A stretch of 64,000 nucleotides of DNA from Campylobacter sp. MG1. Lineage in GTDB: Bacteria; Campylobacterota; Campylobacteria; Campylobacterales; Campylobacteraceae. The notes beneath the pieces were generated by a model, which ran no database searches, was not told the DNA's origin, and saw only the letters and a list, made by a program, of their open reading frames with translations. The stretch spans positions 1 to 64,000 of the forward strand of contig NZ_JANYME010000001.1 of the NCBI RefSeq assembly GCF_026616895.1, given 5' to 3'. This document shows positions 33,056 through 42,847 of this stretch, one piece after another. A program made the position numbers and the translations under genes. The stretch's first letter is position 1, and the number at the start of each line of letters is the position of its first letter.

Positions 33056-34860
33056 TTATGTTTCCTTTGTAAATCAAATACCAAGAAAGTGCTTGAGCCA
33101 TTCTCAAATACCCCCCCCCCACTAGTTATTTTTCCATCTTTAAATTCTACTTCAAAACCATATTTATTAGCTGCTAAAATTTCCTTTTTTTCTAACGAAA
33201 AACAAGGACTTCCGAAACTAAAATATTCATAACCTTTAGGGGCAATTAAATTTATAATACTTGCACTTATATCAAGATGATTTGTTATCTTACAAGTTGG
33301 ATAAATCTTAGCCTTTGGATAATACATTATAACAGGTACTGAATGAGTAATAAATAAATCATTACTATCATCTATATTAAATCTTCCATAATGATCACCT
33401 GTAATTACAAAAAGACTATCAGGTTCATTTTTAGCAGTTTCTTCTATCCAATTTATTAAAGCCTTTTGATACCAATAAATTGTTGAAATTTGATTTTTAT
33501 ATTTTTTATTTAGATTATTTATTTTATTAAATGGAATATCAATTTTAGTATGTTTTATAAAACTCATATCATAAGGCGGATGATTAGTTGTTGTCATAAT
33601 TATGTTTAAAGAATTTAAATTATTATTATTTTGTATAAAATCAAATAAATAATTATCATAAACTCCCCAAGCTCCACTAATATTTTTATTATTAAAATAT
33701 TTTTTCATATCACTTTTGCCATAAAATTTATCAATGCCGATTATTTTTCCAGCATCTTCTGTGTTAGCCCAATTTTTTGATCCACCAAAATAAAAATTTA
33801 TGTTATATCCTAAGTTTTTTGCATTATAAGAAAGGCTTTGTTTATAGCTTTTTATTTTTGAGTAATTTTTAAAAATTTCATAATTATCAATTTGTACGCC
33901 TAAAAATTGTGATTCAAGACTTCTTATTGTGCCTGCTGCATTGTGAAGTGCTGGTATATAAGCGGCTTTATTTTTAAGATTATTAATATCATTAAATAAA
34001 TCATTAAATCTTTCATCTACTACCCAATTAGATAAACTCTCACTAATGATATAGTAGATTTTTTTAGGTTTAATCATTTTTTCATCGGTTTTTGTATGTT
34101 TTATATAATCATATAAATTAATTTTATCTTTGCAAGGACTTATGTTAAAAAAATTACAAGCAGTCTCTTTAGGAGTGCCAATATTAAAGCTATTAAAATT
34201 GATTTTACTAGCTTTATATTCTTCTTTTAATGTTGAATAAAAATTAATTAAATGACCGAATGTAGATACATTTAAAATATGGTTATTGAAATTTGGCATA
34301 AGTGGTAAAAGGCTTCTAGCTTTTAGTGAAAATTGCTGGTTAATTGTAAAAAGCATAGTAAGTATAAAGGCAATAACAGTGATTATAGTGTTAATTTTAT
34401 TTGATTTAATATTTATTTTATTTATAAATTTATAAAAGATATAAAAAATAACAATAATGATAAAAAAACTTATAAATGCTGGTAATATCCCATAATTTTC
34501 TTTTAGTGCTGTGTTAAATAGAGCATAAAAATTTTCATTTTTAAATAAGAATAAATCAGAATCAATTTTTTTATTATAAATTTTAAAAAATACATAAAAA
34601 ATTAATTCTGGGATTATTAGTAGAATTGATATGAGAAAAAATATAATTTTAGCTATTTTTTTATGAATTATTCCAAATAGAAAATAAAAACTAGCAAATC
34701 CAGCACAAAATTGACTATCAAATCTAATTCCACTAAAAATACTTTTAAACATATCAGCTATGCTAAAATCAAAATTTAAAAGTAAAAATATTAATCTAAA
34801 TAAAAAACAAACTAAAATAAAAAAACAAAATATTATAAAGCTTTTAATTGTATGAGACAT
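33052..34860 (-). CDS. Sulfatase-family (LTA-synthase-like) membrane transferase, poly-G copy 1
   Basis: 602 aa. Five N-terminal membrane helices (to about residue 175), then a large periplasmic alkaline-phosphatase-fold domain. IYYIISESLSNWV holds the metal ligand and the position of the catalytic Thr/Ser; NIIMTTTNHPPYD and FVITGDHYGRF give the late metal ligands. Such enzymes move phosphoglycerol or phosphoethanolamine from lipid to surface glycans. Near the 3' end is a run of ten G: in this length the protein ends VFENGSSTFLVFDLQRKHN. With nine G it would end like copy 2 (YLRMAQALSWYLIYKGNIIE). The acceptor is unknown. Confidence 0.8.
   Translation of the reverse strand: MSHTIKSFIIFCFFILVCFLFRLIFLLLNFDFSIADMFKSIFSGIRFDSQFCAGFASFYFLFGIIHKKIAKIIFFLISILLIIPELIFYVFFKIYNKKIDSDLFLFKNENFYALFNTALKENYGILPAFISFFIIIVIFYIFYKFINKINIKSNKINTIITVIAFILTMLFTINQQFSLKARSLLPLMPNFNNHILNVSTFGHLINFYSTLKEEYKASKINFNSFNIGTPKETACNFFNISPCKDKINLYDYIKHTKTDEKMIKPKKIYYIISESLSNWVVDERFNDLFNDINNLKNKAAYIPALHNAAGTIRSLESQFLGVQIDNYEIFKNYSKIKSYKQSLSYNAKNLGYNINFYFGGSKNWANTEDAGKIIGIDKFYGKSDMKKYFNNKNISGAWGVYDNYLFDFIQNNNNLNSLNIIMTTTNHPPYDMSFIKHTKIDIPFNKINNLNKKYKNQISTIYWYQKALINWIEETAKNEPDSLFVITGDHYGRFNIDDSNDLFITHSVPVIMYYPKAKIYPTCKITNHLDISASIINLIAPKGYEYFSFGSPCFSLEKKEILAANKYGFEVEFKDGKITSGGGVFENGSSTFLVFDLQRKHN
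33076..33431. repeat. Gene-converted 3' block of sulfatase copy 1
   Basis: 356 bases identical to 34898-35252 except for one extra C in the homopolymer (C10 against C9 on the plus strand). Outside the block the two genes differ at many positions, so the edge is sharp and the block was copied recently. Confidence 0.9.
33111..33120 (-). repeat. Poly-G tract, 10 bases
   Basis: Ten C on the plus strand, ten G in the coding sense of sulfatase copy 1. The only runs of this kind in the window are this and 34933-34941. Runs of 8-12 G are the classic phase-variation switches of Campylobacter. Confidence 0.9.
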
Positions 34861-34869
34861 TTTTATACC

Positions 34870-36690
34870 TTATTTAATAATATTGCCTTTATAAACTAAA
34901 TACCAAGAAAGTGCTTGAGCCATTCTCAAATACCCCCCCCCACTAGTTATTTTTCCATCTTTAAATTCTACTTCAAAACCATATTTATTAGCTGCTAAAA
35001 TTTCCTTTTTTTCTAACGAAAAACAAGGACTTCCGAAACTAAAATATTCATAACCTTTAGGGGCAATTAAATTTATAATACTTGCACTTATATCAAGATG
35101 ATTTGTTATCTTACAAGTTGGATAAATCTTAGCCTTTGGATAATACATTATAACAGGTACTGAATGAGTAATAAATAAATCATTACTATCATCTATATTA
35201 AATCTTCCATAATGATCACCTGTAATTACAAAAAGACTATCAGGTTCATTTTGTGCTGTTTTTTCTATCCAATTTATTAAGGTTTTTTGATACCAATAAA
35301 TGGTAGCTAGTTCGTTTTTATACTTTGTACTTAGTTTTTCTATCTTATCAAATGGGATAGCAAAATCATTCTTTTGCATAAATGCTAAATCATAAGTTGG
35401 GTGATTTGTAGTTGTCATAATTATATTAAAGCTGAATTCTTTACTATTTTTACTAGCATAAGCAAATAAAAAATCATCATAAGCACCCCAATAATTTTGA
35501 TTAGGATAATTAAGATTTTCAAAATTTTCTTTAAAGATATGCTCTTTATCATAGTTTTTATTAATTTGTAACTTATTAGTAAAATCAAATAATCCAGCCC
35601 AATTTCTAGCTCCACCAAAATAAAAATCAACATTAAATCCAAGTTCCTTAAATTGGCTTATTAAAGAAGTTTTTGGAATAATTAGTGAATTATATTTTAA
35701 AAAATTATCATCTAAATTATTGTAAATTCCTAAGAGTTGAGTTTGAAGACTTTTGGCTGTACTATCCGCATTATTAATTGCACTGATATATGCGTTTTTA
35801 TTTTTAAAATTATGGATATCTTCAAAAAGATCATTAAATTTTTCATTCATAATCCAGTCTGATAATGATTCTGTGATTATATAATATACCTTACTAGGTT
35901 TTATTTGTAAATTTTCATCTTTTTTATGTTTTATGTAGTCATATATATTTATTTCTTCTTTACAAGGATTTATTTGAAAATATTTACAAATAGCATCTTT
36001 TGGTGTGCCAACATTAAAATATTCAAAATTTATATTTTTTTGTTGATAATAATCCTTAATAGTTCCTCCAAAACCTTTTAAATGCCCAAAAGTACTAGCC
36101 TGAAGTGCTGCGTTATCGTAAGCTTTTGTAACATTAAATAAACTAGCAGCCTTAAATGAAAATTTTTGATTAATACTAAGCATCATAGAAAAAGCAAATA
36201 CAATAAATAATGCTAATGAATATTTAAAGTTAATTTTTAAGTTCTTTTTTAAAATTTTTTCGTGAATATAATTTAAAACAAATAAGGCTATAAAAAATAT
36301 AAAAATAGCAGGAATTATTCCATAATTTTCACTAAAAGCAGTTTTTATAAGTGGAAGAGTTTCTTCATTTTTAAACAAAAATAAATTTAAATCTATGTTT
36401 TTACGATAAATATTAAAAAATACAATGAATGTAAGTTCAGCAAATAAAATCAAAATACAAGCTATGTTAAAAATTATTTTCGATACAAATTTCCCAAATA
36501 TGGAAAATATACAATATGCACTTGCTATATATCCACAATATTGCATATCAAATCTACTACCTTGTATTATAGAGGTTATAAAATCATTGAAGTTGTAATC
36601 ATAATGAAATAATAAAAATCCAACTCTAAATAAAAGACATATTAAAAAGAAAATCAAATAAGCTACAAAAGAACGAACTATTAAATTCAT
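34870..36690 (-). CDS. Sulfatase-family (LTA-synthase-like) membrane transferase, poly-G copy 2
   Basis: 606 aa paralogue lying just upstream of copy 1 (9 bases between). Same plan: five membrane helices, then the periplasmic sulfatase fold with VYYIITESLSDWI near the catalytic position, NIIMTTTNHPTYD and FVITGDHYGRF. The N-terminal 500 residues are clearly related but diverged from copy 1, including the stretches between ESLS and TTTNHP that would shape substrate binding. Its tract is nine G, giving the end YLRMAQALSWYLVYKGNIIK, probably the ancestral tail. With eight G both genes would stop two codons after the tract. Confidence 0.8.
   Translation of the reverse strand: MNLIVRSFVAYLIFFLICLLFRVGFLLFHYDYNFNDFITSIIQGSRFDMQYCGYIASAYCIFSIFGKFVSKIIFNIACILILFAELTFIVFFNIYRKNIDLNLFLFKNEETLPLIKTAFSENYGIIPAIFIFFIALFVLNYIHEKILKKNLKINFKYSLALFIVFAFSMMLSINQKFSFKAASLFNVTKAYDNAALQASTFGHLKGFGGTIKDYYQQKNINFEYFNVGTPKDAICKYFQINPCKEEINIYDYIKHKKDENLQIKPSKVYYIITESLSDWIMNEKFNDLFEDIHNFKNKNAYISAINNADSTAKSLQTQLLGIYNNLDDNFLKYNSLIIPKTSLISQFKELGFNVDFYFGGARNWAGLFDFTNKLQINKNYDKEHIFKENFENLNYPNQNYWGAYDDFLFAYASKNSKEFSFNIIMTTTNHPTYDLAFMQKNDFAIPFDKIEKLSTKYKNELATIYWYQKTLINWIEKTAQNEPDSLFVITGDHYGRFNIDDSNDLFITHSVPVIMYYPKAKIYPTCKITNHLDISASIINLIAPKGYEYFSFGSPCFSLEKKEILAANKYGFEVEFKDGKITSGGGYLRMAQALSWYLVYKGNIIK
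34898..35252. repeat. Gene-converted 3' block of sulfatase copy 2
   Basis: 355-base partner of 33076-33431. It codes for the last 110 or so residues, from NEPDSLFVITGDHYGRF to the poly-G tract and the start of the variable tail. Confidence 0.9.
34933..34941 (-). repeat. Poly-G tract, 9 bases
   Basis: Nine C on the plus strand, nine G in the coding sense of sulfatase copy 2, one shorter than in copy 1, so the codons after it are read in a different frame. Confidence 0.9.
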
Positions 36691-36797
36691 AAGACCTACC
36701 TACAAAATTAAATATAAAGTAAAAAGTCTAGCAAAATAACCTAAAAATAAGCAAAAATTAATAAAATGGCAAAAAAACACTAATTTAAGGATTATTT

Positions 36798-39407
36798 ATG
36801 AGCGATTTTTACAATCCAAAAGAAATTGAAAAAGATTATTATGAATTTTGCAAACAAAAAGGCTATTTTGAAATAGATGGAAATAAAAATATTCAAGAAA
36901 ATGGCAAAAACTTTGCAATTATGATGCCACCGCCAAATGTTACAGGTGTTTTACATATAGGACACGCACTTACTTTTACACTTCAAGACATTATTACAAG
37001 ATATAAAAGAATGGATGGCTTTAAGGTGCTTTATCAACCAGGCTTAGACCACGCAGGCATTGCTACTCAAAATGTAGTTGAAAAGCAACTTTTAGCAAAA
37101 GGGATTAAAAAAGAAGAATTAGGGCGTGAAAAATTCATAGAAAAAGTATGGGAGTGGAAAGAGCAAAGCGGTGGAGCTATAGTTAAGCAAATGCAAGCAC
37201 TAGGCATTACTCCTGCCTTTTCAAGACTTCGTTTTACTATGGATGAAGGGCTTCAAAATGCTGTTAAAAAAGCTTTTGTGGACCTTTATAATAAAGGCTT
37301 AATAGAGCAAAATAACAGAATGATAAACTGGTGTACTAAAGATGGAGCATTAAGTGATATTGAGGTTGAATATGAAGAAAATAAAGGCAAACTTTATCAT
37401 ATAAGATATTTTTTAAATGATAAGGATTATTTAGTAGTTGCAACTACTAGACCTGAGACTTATTTTGGCGATACTGCTGTAATGATAAATCCTAATGATG
37501 AAAGATATAAGCATTTGGTTGGTAAAGAAGTTACGCTGCCTATTATAAATCGTAAAATAAAAATCATAGCTGATAGCCATGTTGATATGAGCTTTGGAAC
37601 AGGAATTGTAAAAGTAACACCAGCTCACGATAATAATGACTATGAAGTAGGACTTAGACATAATTTAGAGTTTTTAACTATTTTTGATGAAAATGGAATT
37701 TTAAACGAGCATTGTGCTGAGTTTAAAGGACTTGAAAGACTTGAGGCTAGAAAAATAGTAGTTGATAAACTAAACGAATTGGGTTTTATTGAAAAAATTG
37801 AAGATTATGTAAATCAAGTTGGACATTGTTATCGTTGTAAAAATATCGTTGAGCCGTATATTTCTAAACAATGGTTTGTAAAAACCGACATTGCAACAAA
37901 AGTTATAGAAAAAGTAAATAATGGTGATGCTAAGTTTTATCCAGCTCATTGGATAAATAGCTTTAATGCTTGGTTAAGAGAATTACGCCCTTGGTGTATC
38001 AGCAGACAACTTTGGTGGGGACATCAAATTCCTGTTTATTATTGTGATGAGTGCGAACATATTCATGTAAGTGAGAGAAAGGTAGAAAAATGTGAAAAAT
38101 GTGGCTGCGATAGTATCACTCAAGATAAAGATGTGCTTGATACTTGGTTTAGCTCGGGACTTTGGGCATTTTCAACTCTAGGTTATAACAATGGCGATTT
38201 TGGTAAAGGCACTTTATGGAATGAAAGTGATATAAAAGACTTTTATCCAAACTCACTTTTAATTACAGGCTTTGATATATTATTTTTCTGGGTATGTAGA
38301 ATGCTATTTCAAAGTGAAAATGAGCTAGGCGAAATCCCATTTAAAGACATTTATCTTCACGCACTTGTAAAAGATGAAAACGGACAAAAAATGAGTAAGA
38401 GTAAAGGCAATGTAATTGACCCACTTGATAGCATTGATAAATATAGTGCTGACATTTTACGCTTTACTTTAGCACTTTTAGCCGTTCAAGGAAGAGATAT
38501 AAGAATGAGTGAAGATAGAATGATTTTAGTTCGTAACTTCACAAATAAGCTTTATAATGCGGTGAATTTCTTACTACTTAAAGGTAAGGATTATAAGATA
38601 CTAGGTAGCTATAAAACAACACTAGGTATTTATATAAACGCAGAATTTCAAAAATGCGTAAATGAAACTCGTAAAAACTTAGATGAATATAGATTTAATG
38701 ATGCTGCTATGAATATTTATAAGTTTTTATGGGATGAGTTTTGTGATTATGGAATTGAGTTTAGCAAGGCTGATGAGAGTAGTATAGATGAGCTTGCGAG
38801 CGTATTTTTAAACGCTATGAAATTACTTAGTCCATTTATGCCATTTATTAGTGATTATTTATATCATAAATTAGGCAGCACAAGTATTTTTGAAAATGGC
38901 TCAATTATGGTAGAAAAGTATCCTAAAATAAATGAGATTTCAACCACTGAAGAGCAAATTATCAAAAACTACGAGCTTTGCAAAGAAGCGATTAATAGCC
39001 TAAGAAGTATCAAAAAAACAGCAAATATTACTGATAAAAACGCTCCGGCACAAATTATAAGCGAACATAAATTTGATGAATATTATCTAAAACTAATAGC
39101 AAAATTAGCTAAAGTAGGAGAATTAAGCCAAGATGAAAATCCTAAAGAAAGCTTTAGCGTAAATGTTAGCACGAACTTAAAAACCGCTATTTTTGTAGAT
39201 AGCAAAGCACTTGATGAAATGAAAGCTAAGTTAGAAAATAGATATAAAAAAGTTCTAGCAGAATACGAAAAGCTAAACAAAATGCTAAGCAATGAAAAAT
39301 TCGTAGCTAACGCACCAGCACAAGTTGTAGAACAAAACAAAATTGCTATGCAAAAAGCTGAAAACGAATTAAATGAAATAAAAGCTGAATTAAATAACAT
39401 AGGATAA
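36798..39407 (+). CDS. valS: Valyl-tRNA synthetase
   Basis: 869 aa class I aminoacyl-tRNA synthetase. HIGH at residues 53-56 (VLHIGHALTF) and KMSKSKGN from about residue 531 form the ATP site. The editing domain lies between them, with VVATTRPETYFGDTAV near residue 215. CYRCKNIVEPYISKQWF and CDECEHIHVSERKVEKC-x2-C are zinc-like Cys sets. The C-terminus is the Val-arm coiled coil (LENRYKKVLAEYEKLNKML). Transcribed divergently from the sulfatase pair; the 107-base gap should hold its promoter. Stop and purU start are 3 bases apart. Confidence 0.96.
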   Translation: MSDFYNPKEIEKDYYEFCKQKGYFEIDGNKNIQENGKNFAIMMPPPNVTGVLHIGHALTFTLQDIITRYKRMDGFKVLYQPGLDHAGIATQNVVEKQLLAKGIKKEELGREKFIEKVWEWKEQSGGAIVKQMQALGITPAFSRLRFTMDEGLQNAVKKAFVDLYNKGLIEQNNRMINWCTKDGALSDIEVEYEENKGKLYHIRYFLNDKDYLVVATTRPETYFGDTAVMINPNDERYKHLVGKEVTLPIINRKIKIIADSHVDMSFGTGIVKVTPAHDNNDYEVGLRHNLEFLTIFDENGILNEHCAEFKGLERLEARKIVVDKLNELGFIEKIEDYVNQVGHCYRCKNIVEPYISKQWFVKTDIATKVIEKVNNGDAKFYPAHWINSFNAWLRELRPWCISRQLWWGHQIPVYYCDECEHIHVSERKVEKCEKCGCDSITQDKDVLDTWFSSGLWAFSTLGYNNGDFGKGTLWNESDIKDFYPNSLLITGFDILFFWVCRMLFQSENELGEIPFKDIYLHALVKDENGQKMSKSKGNVIDPLDSIDKYSADILRFTLALLAVQGRDIRMSEDRMILVRNFTNKLYNAVNFLLLKGKDYKILGSYKTTLGIYINAEFQKCVNETRKNLDEYRFNDAAMNIYKFLWDEFCDYGIEFSKADESSIDELASVFLNAMKLLSPFMPFISDYLYHKLGSTSIFENGSIMVEKYPKINEISTTEEQIIKNYELCKEAINSLRSIKKTANITDKNAPAQIISEHKFDEYYLKLIAKLAKVGELSQDENPKESFSVNVSTNLKTAIFVDSKALDEMKAKLENRYKKVLAEYEKLNKMLSNEKFVANAPAQVVEQNKIAMQKAENELNEIKAELNNIG

Positions 39408-39410
39408 ATT

Positions 39411-40238
39411 ATGAATGAATATATCTTAAAAATCACTTGCCCTGATAAAAAAGGGCTTGTGGCTATTATCTCAAATGAGATTTATAAGGCGGGATTTAAT
39501 ATAGAAAGCAATAATGAATTTGTAAATAGCGATACAAATTCTTTTTATTTTCTAGCGATTTTAAGCTCAAGTGAGAGTGTAAAAGATGATTTTATAAATA
39601 ATTTAAAACAGATTTTAACAGACGCACAAATCACATTTAGCCCAAAAAGAAAGAAAAACATAATAATCCTAGCATCAAAAGAACTTCATTGTTTAGGAGA
39701 TTTGCTACTTGCAAACTATGAAGATGAATTAAATGCGAATATCTTAAAAGTTATGGCAAATCACGATTTAAGCGATTTTGTGAAAAGATTTGATATAGAT
39801 TTTAGCCTAATTGATACTAGCAAAGATAAAGAACTTTACGAGCAAGATATAATTCAAGAGATTAAAAAATACAATGTTGATTATATAGTATTAGCAAAAT
39901 ATATGCGGATTTTAAGCCCAAATTTTGTAAATACTTTTAAAGATAAAATCATCAATATTCATCATTCTTTTTTACCTGCATTTATCGGTGCAAATCCATA
40001 TCTACAAGCTTATGAGCGTGGGGTTAAAATCATAGGAGCAAGTGCGCATTTTGTAACGGATAATTTAGATGAAGGACCTATCATTTTTCAAGACATAGTT
40101 AGAGTAAATCACACTTATAATTCAAAAGATTTAAGAAAAGCAGGTAAAAAAATAGAAACTCTAGTGCTAAGAAATGCCCTTGAAAAAGTGTTTGATGATA
40201 GAGTTTTTATCGCTGGTAATAAGACTATAATTTTTTAA
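39411..40238 (+). CDS. purU: Formyltetrahydrofolate deformylase
   Basis: 275 aa. Releases formate from 10-formyl-THF, balancing one-carbon pools. N-terminal ACT domain (residues 1-80: YILKITCPDKKGLVAIISNE) then the formyltransferase fold with NIHHSFLPAFIGANPY near residue 183, ASAHFVTDNLDEGPII near 208 and the catalytic Asp in that segment. Three bases after valS, so in one transcript, and ends at a convergent terminator with the MFS gene. Confidence 0.93.
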   Translation: MNEYILKITCPDKKGLVAIISNEIYKAGFNIESNNEFVNSDTNSFYFLAILSSSESVKDDFINNLKQILTDAQITFSPKRKKNIIILASKELHCLGDLLLANYEDELNANILKVMANHDLSDFVKRFDIDFSLIDTSKDKELYEQDIIQEIKKYNVDYIVLAKYMRILSPNFVNTFKDKIINIHHSFLPAFIGANPYLQAYERGVKIIGASAHFVTDNLDEGPIIFQDIVRVNHTYNSKDLRKAGKKIETLVLRNALEKVFDDRVFIAGNKTIIF

Positions 40239-40261
40239 AAGGTAAATTAAATTTACCTTTT
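40237..40261. terminator. Bidirectional terminator between purU and MFS gene
   Basis: AAAAGGTAAATT, A, AATTTACCTTTT: near-perfect dyad with T run before and A run after, so it works for both strands. It contains the stop codon of each of the two flanking genes or touches it. Confidence 0.75.
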
Positions 40262-41404
40262 AAAAAATAAAAACATTAAAAAACTAGAAATTACACAACC
40301 AGCACATATGAAAAATATATTAGCATTGTAAATATTATAAAAATAACCACCACTAAGGCTTCCAAAAAATGCTCCGAATCCAAAAAAACTTTGGTTATAT
40401 CCAAAAAATTTTGAATTTATTTCTTTTGGTATATTCTTTCTTATTAGAGAATATACATTAGGCATAATAGAGCAAAAACTAACTCCAGTTAAAAATCTTA
40501 TTAAGCAAAATAATACATAGTTTGTATAAGTAAAATAATGCAACACAAAACATATAAAAAGAAAAAATGTACTAAATAGTATTAGCTTAATTTCTCCATA
40601 TTTACTTGATAAAGAAGTTATTTTAGGAGCAAAAATTGCACTAGCTATTCCAGCTAGTGAAAAACAAAATCCAGTGGCTAATTCTTTATATTCTATTAAA
40701 TTTGATATAAACAATCCTATAATAGGTCCTATGAAAGTTTGTGAATATTGAATTAAAAATGATGTTATAAATAATATAAATATAAATTTATATTTTTCTT
40801 TATTTAGTTTAATATTTTGCTGTTTTAATTGTGGTGAAAAATTTTCTTTGACATAAAATAATATTAAAAAAAATATTATAAAAAGCATGCAACCTGATAT
40901 AAAAAATTGTATTCTAAAATCAAAAAAATGCATTAAAATTCCACCAAATAAAGGACCGAGTAAAGAACCACTTATTTGTGACGAACTTAATTTTGCTAGA
41001 GAAATATTTATTTTATCTTGTGGTGCATTTACTGCTATTAACGCAATACAAGCCGAGTTAAAACCTGAAAAAAGTCCCATTATAAATCTTAATATTATAA
41101 AAGACTCTGCTGTTTGTAAAAATGAACTTATTATCATACATAAGCCCATACCAAAACTAGCTCTAAGTAGCATTTTTTTGCGACCGAATTTATCAGCTAA
41201 AATTCCCCATAGTGGAGCAAACACAGCCATCATTAATGTGCTACCGCCATAGGCTAAACCACTATATAAGCTAACTTTATCACCAACTACACCGTATTCT
41301 TGCATTATAAAAGGTAGGAGTGGTAAAATTTGATTCATAGCTAAAGTACTAAGAAATGCTCCTAATGAAACTATTAAGAGCATACTATTAAAATTATTGT
41401 TCAT
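40253..41404 (-). CDS. MFS transporter, drug-exporter type
   Basis: 383 aa, twelve predicted membrane helices. Motif A is clear in the loop between helices 2 and 3 (GILADKFGRKKML near residue 66) and the motif-C-like GSLLGPLFGGIL follows in helix 5 near 150, which is typical of drug/H+ antiporters of the DHA1/DHA2 kind. Substrate unknown. Four bases after the HIT gene on the same strand. Confidence 0.85.
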   Translation of the reverse strand: MNNNFNSMLLIVSLGAFLSTLAMNQILPLLPFIMQEYGVVGDKVSLYSGLAYGGSTLMMAVFAPLWGILADKFGRKKMLLRASFGMGLCMIISSFLQTAESFIILRFIMGLFSGFNSACIALIAVNAPQDKINISLAKLSSSQISGSLLGPLFGGILMHFFDFRIQFFISGCMLFIIFFLILFYVKENFSPQLKQQNIKLNKEKYKFIFILFITSFLIQYSQTFIGPIIGLFISNLIEYKELATGFCFSLAGIASAIFAPKITSLSSKYGEIKLILFSTFFLFICFVLHYFTYTNYVLFCLIRFLTGVSFCSIMPNVYSLIRKNIPKEINSKFFGYNQSFFGFGAFFGSLSGGYFYNIYNANIFFICAGCVISSFLMFLFFKR

Positions 41405-41407
41405 AAA

Positions 41408-41770
41408 TTAAAATAAACTAGCGTTATTATCCTCTGCTTTTGGTATAAATAACTTTAATCCACCTAACATATGAAAGTGTAAGTGAAATACTTCTTGTCC
41501 TGCATCAGAACCTACATTAGTAAGTAATTTATATCCACTTTTATCAAGTCCTAATAATTTTGCAACCTCATGGATAAAATCAGTCATTTTTGCCATTGTA
41601 GCACCATCAACTTCTTGAAAACTAATAAATCTTTTTTTAGGAATTATTAATATATGAACTGGAGCTTTTGGGTCAATATCATGAAAAGCTAAAAATTCAT
41701 CGTTTTCTAAAACTTTGCTAGATGGTAATTCTCCGGCTACAATTTTTTCAAATACATTCAACTCGCTCAT
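41408..41770 (-). CDS. HIT-family nucleotide hydrolase
   Basis: 120 aa histidine-triad protein (HINT type). The triad HLHFHMLGG is near residue 99; FHDIDPKAPVHILIIPKKRF near 28 is the other family landmark. Such proteins hydrolyse adenosine phosphoramidates and aminoacyl-adenylates. It is divergent from pheS across 84 bases; a HIT gene next to pheS is also what I recall from C. jejuni. Confidence 0.92.
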   Translation of the reverse strand: MSELNVFEKIVAGELPSSKVLENDEFLAFHDIDPKAPVHILIIPKKRFISFQEVDGATMAKMTDFIHEVAKLLGLDKSGYKLLTNVGSDAGQEVFHLHFHMLGGLKLFIPKAEDNNASLF

Positions 41771-41854
41771 TTTCCTATCCTTTTTTTAAAATTTAATTAA
41801 ATATTTACATAATTTACACTAAAATTGTAAAAAATCAATACAAAGGTAGAGTAC

Positions 41855-42847
41855 TTGGAAGATATTTTAATTAATTTAAGTAATTGCCGTTCGCTTGATG
41901 AATTAGAAGATATTAAAATTCAAGCTTTAGGCAAAAAGGGTTATATAACTGTTGAATTTTCTAAACTTAAAGATTTAAGTGGTGAAGAAAAAAAAGATAG
42001 GGCTAGTGTATTAAATAATTTAAAAGATAAATTTAATGAAGAATATAATGCTAAACTTAAAGAACTTAAAGAAGATTTTATAAAAAATGAAGCTAAAAAA
42101 GATGCATTTAATTTTACTTATTTTGATCAGAATTCAAAATCTGGAGCTTTTCATCCAGTTATGATTACTATGGATAGAATTATAGATTATTTTATAAGAC
42201 AAAATTTTAGTCTTGAAGAAGGTCCTTTAATTGAAGATGATTGGCATAATTTTGAGGCTTTAAATTTGCCAAAATCTCATCCAGCTAGAGATATGCAAGA
42301 TACTTTTTATTTTGCGGATAAATTACTACTTAGAACTCAAACAAGCCCAGTGCAAATAAGAACCATGAAAAATCAAAAACCACCTATTAGAATGATTGCA
42401 CCTGGTGCTGTGTTTAGAAGAGATTTTGATGTAACACATACACCTATGTTTCATCAAATAGAAATGCTAGTGGTTGAAGATGGGGATAAAATATCTTTTG
42501 CTAATTTAAAGTATGTTTTAGAAGAATTTTTAAAATATATGTTTGGAGATATAAAAGTTAGATTTCGTCCTAGCTTTTTCCCATTTACAGAACCTAGTGC
42601 TGAAGTTGATATATCATGTGTATTTTGTGGTGGTTGTGGATGTAATGTTTGCAAACATACAGGCTTTATTGAAGTTATGGGTTGTGGTATGGTTCATCCA
42701 AATGTATTTAAAGATGTTGGATATAAAAATGTTAGCGGATATGCTTTTGGTTTAGGAGTTGAGCGATTTGCAATGCTACTTCATAAAATACCTGATTTAA
42801 GGTCATTATTTGAAGGAGATTTAAGATTATTGGAGCAATTTAAATGA
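41855..42847 (+). CDS. pheS: Phenylalanyl-tRNA synthetase alpha subunit
   Basis: 330 aa, TTG start at 41855 supported by AAAGG eight bases upstream and by family-like beginning [21 protein letters not shown]-terminal coiled coil for tRNA contact (to about residue 90), then the class II catalytic core: motif 2 [20 protein letters not shown] near 188 and motif 3 [14 protein letters not shown] read as [20 protein letters not shown] near 295. [16 protein letters not shown] near 252 is the insertion typical of the bacterial subunit. Ends overlapping pheT by four bases (ATGA). Confidence 0.95.
   Translation: MEDILINLSNCRSLDELEDIKIQALGKKGYITVEFSKLKDLSGEEKKDRASVLNNLKDKFNEEYNAKLKELKEDFIKNEAKKDAFNFTYFDQNSKSGAFHPVMITMDRIIDYFIRQNFSLEEGPLIEDDWHNFEALNLPKSHPARDMQDTFYFADKLLLRTQTSPVQIRTMKNQKPPIRMIAPGAVFRRDFDVTHTPMFHQIEMLVVEDGDKISFANLKYVLEEFLKYMFGDIKVRFRPSFFPFTEPSAEVDISCVFCGGCGCNVCKHTGFIEVMGCGMVHPNVFKDVGYKNVSGYAFGLGVERFAMLLHKIPDLRSLFEGDLRLLEQFK

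Noticed and set aside
33111-34941. Treating the poly-G length difference as a plain sequencing error
   Set aside because: Cannot be excluded, but both lengths give an open frame to a plausible stop, and such tracts truly vary in this genus; kept as a finding with the read check stated.
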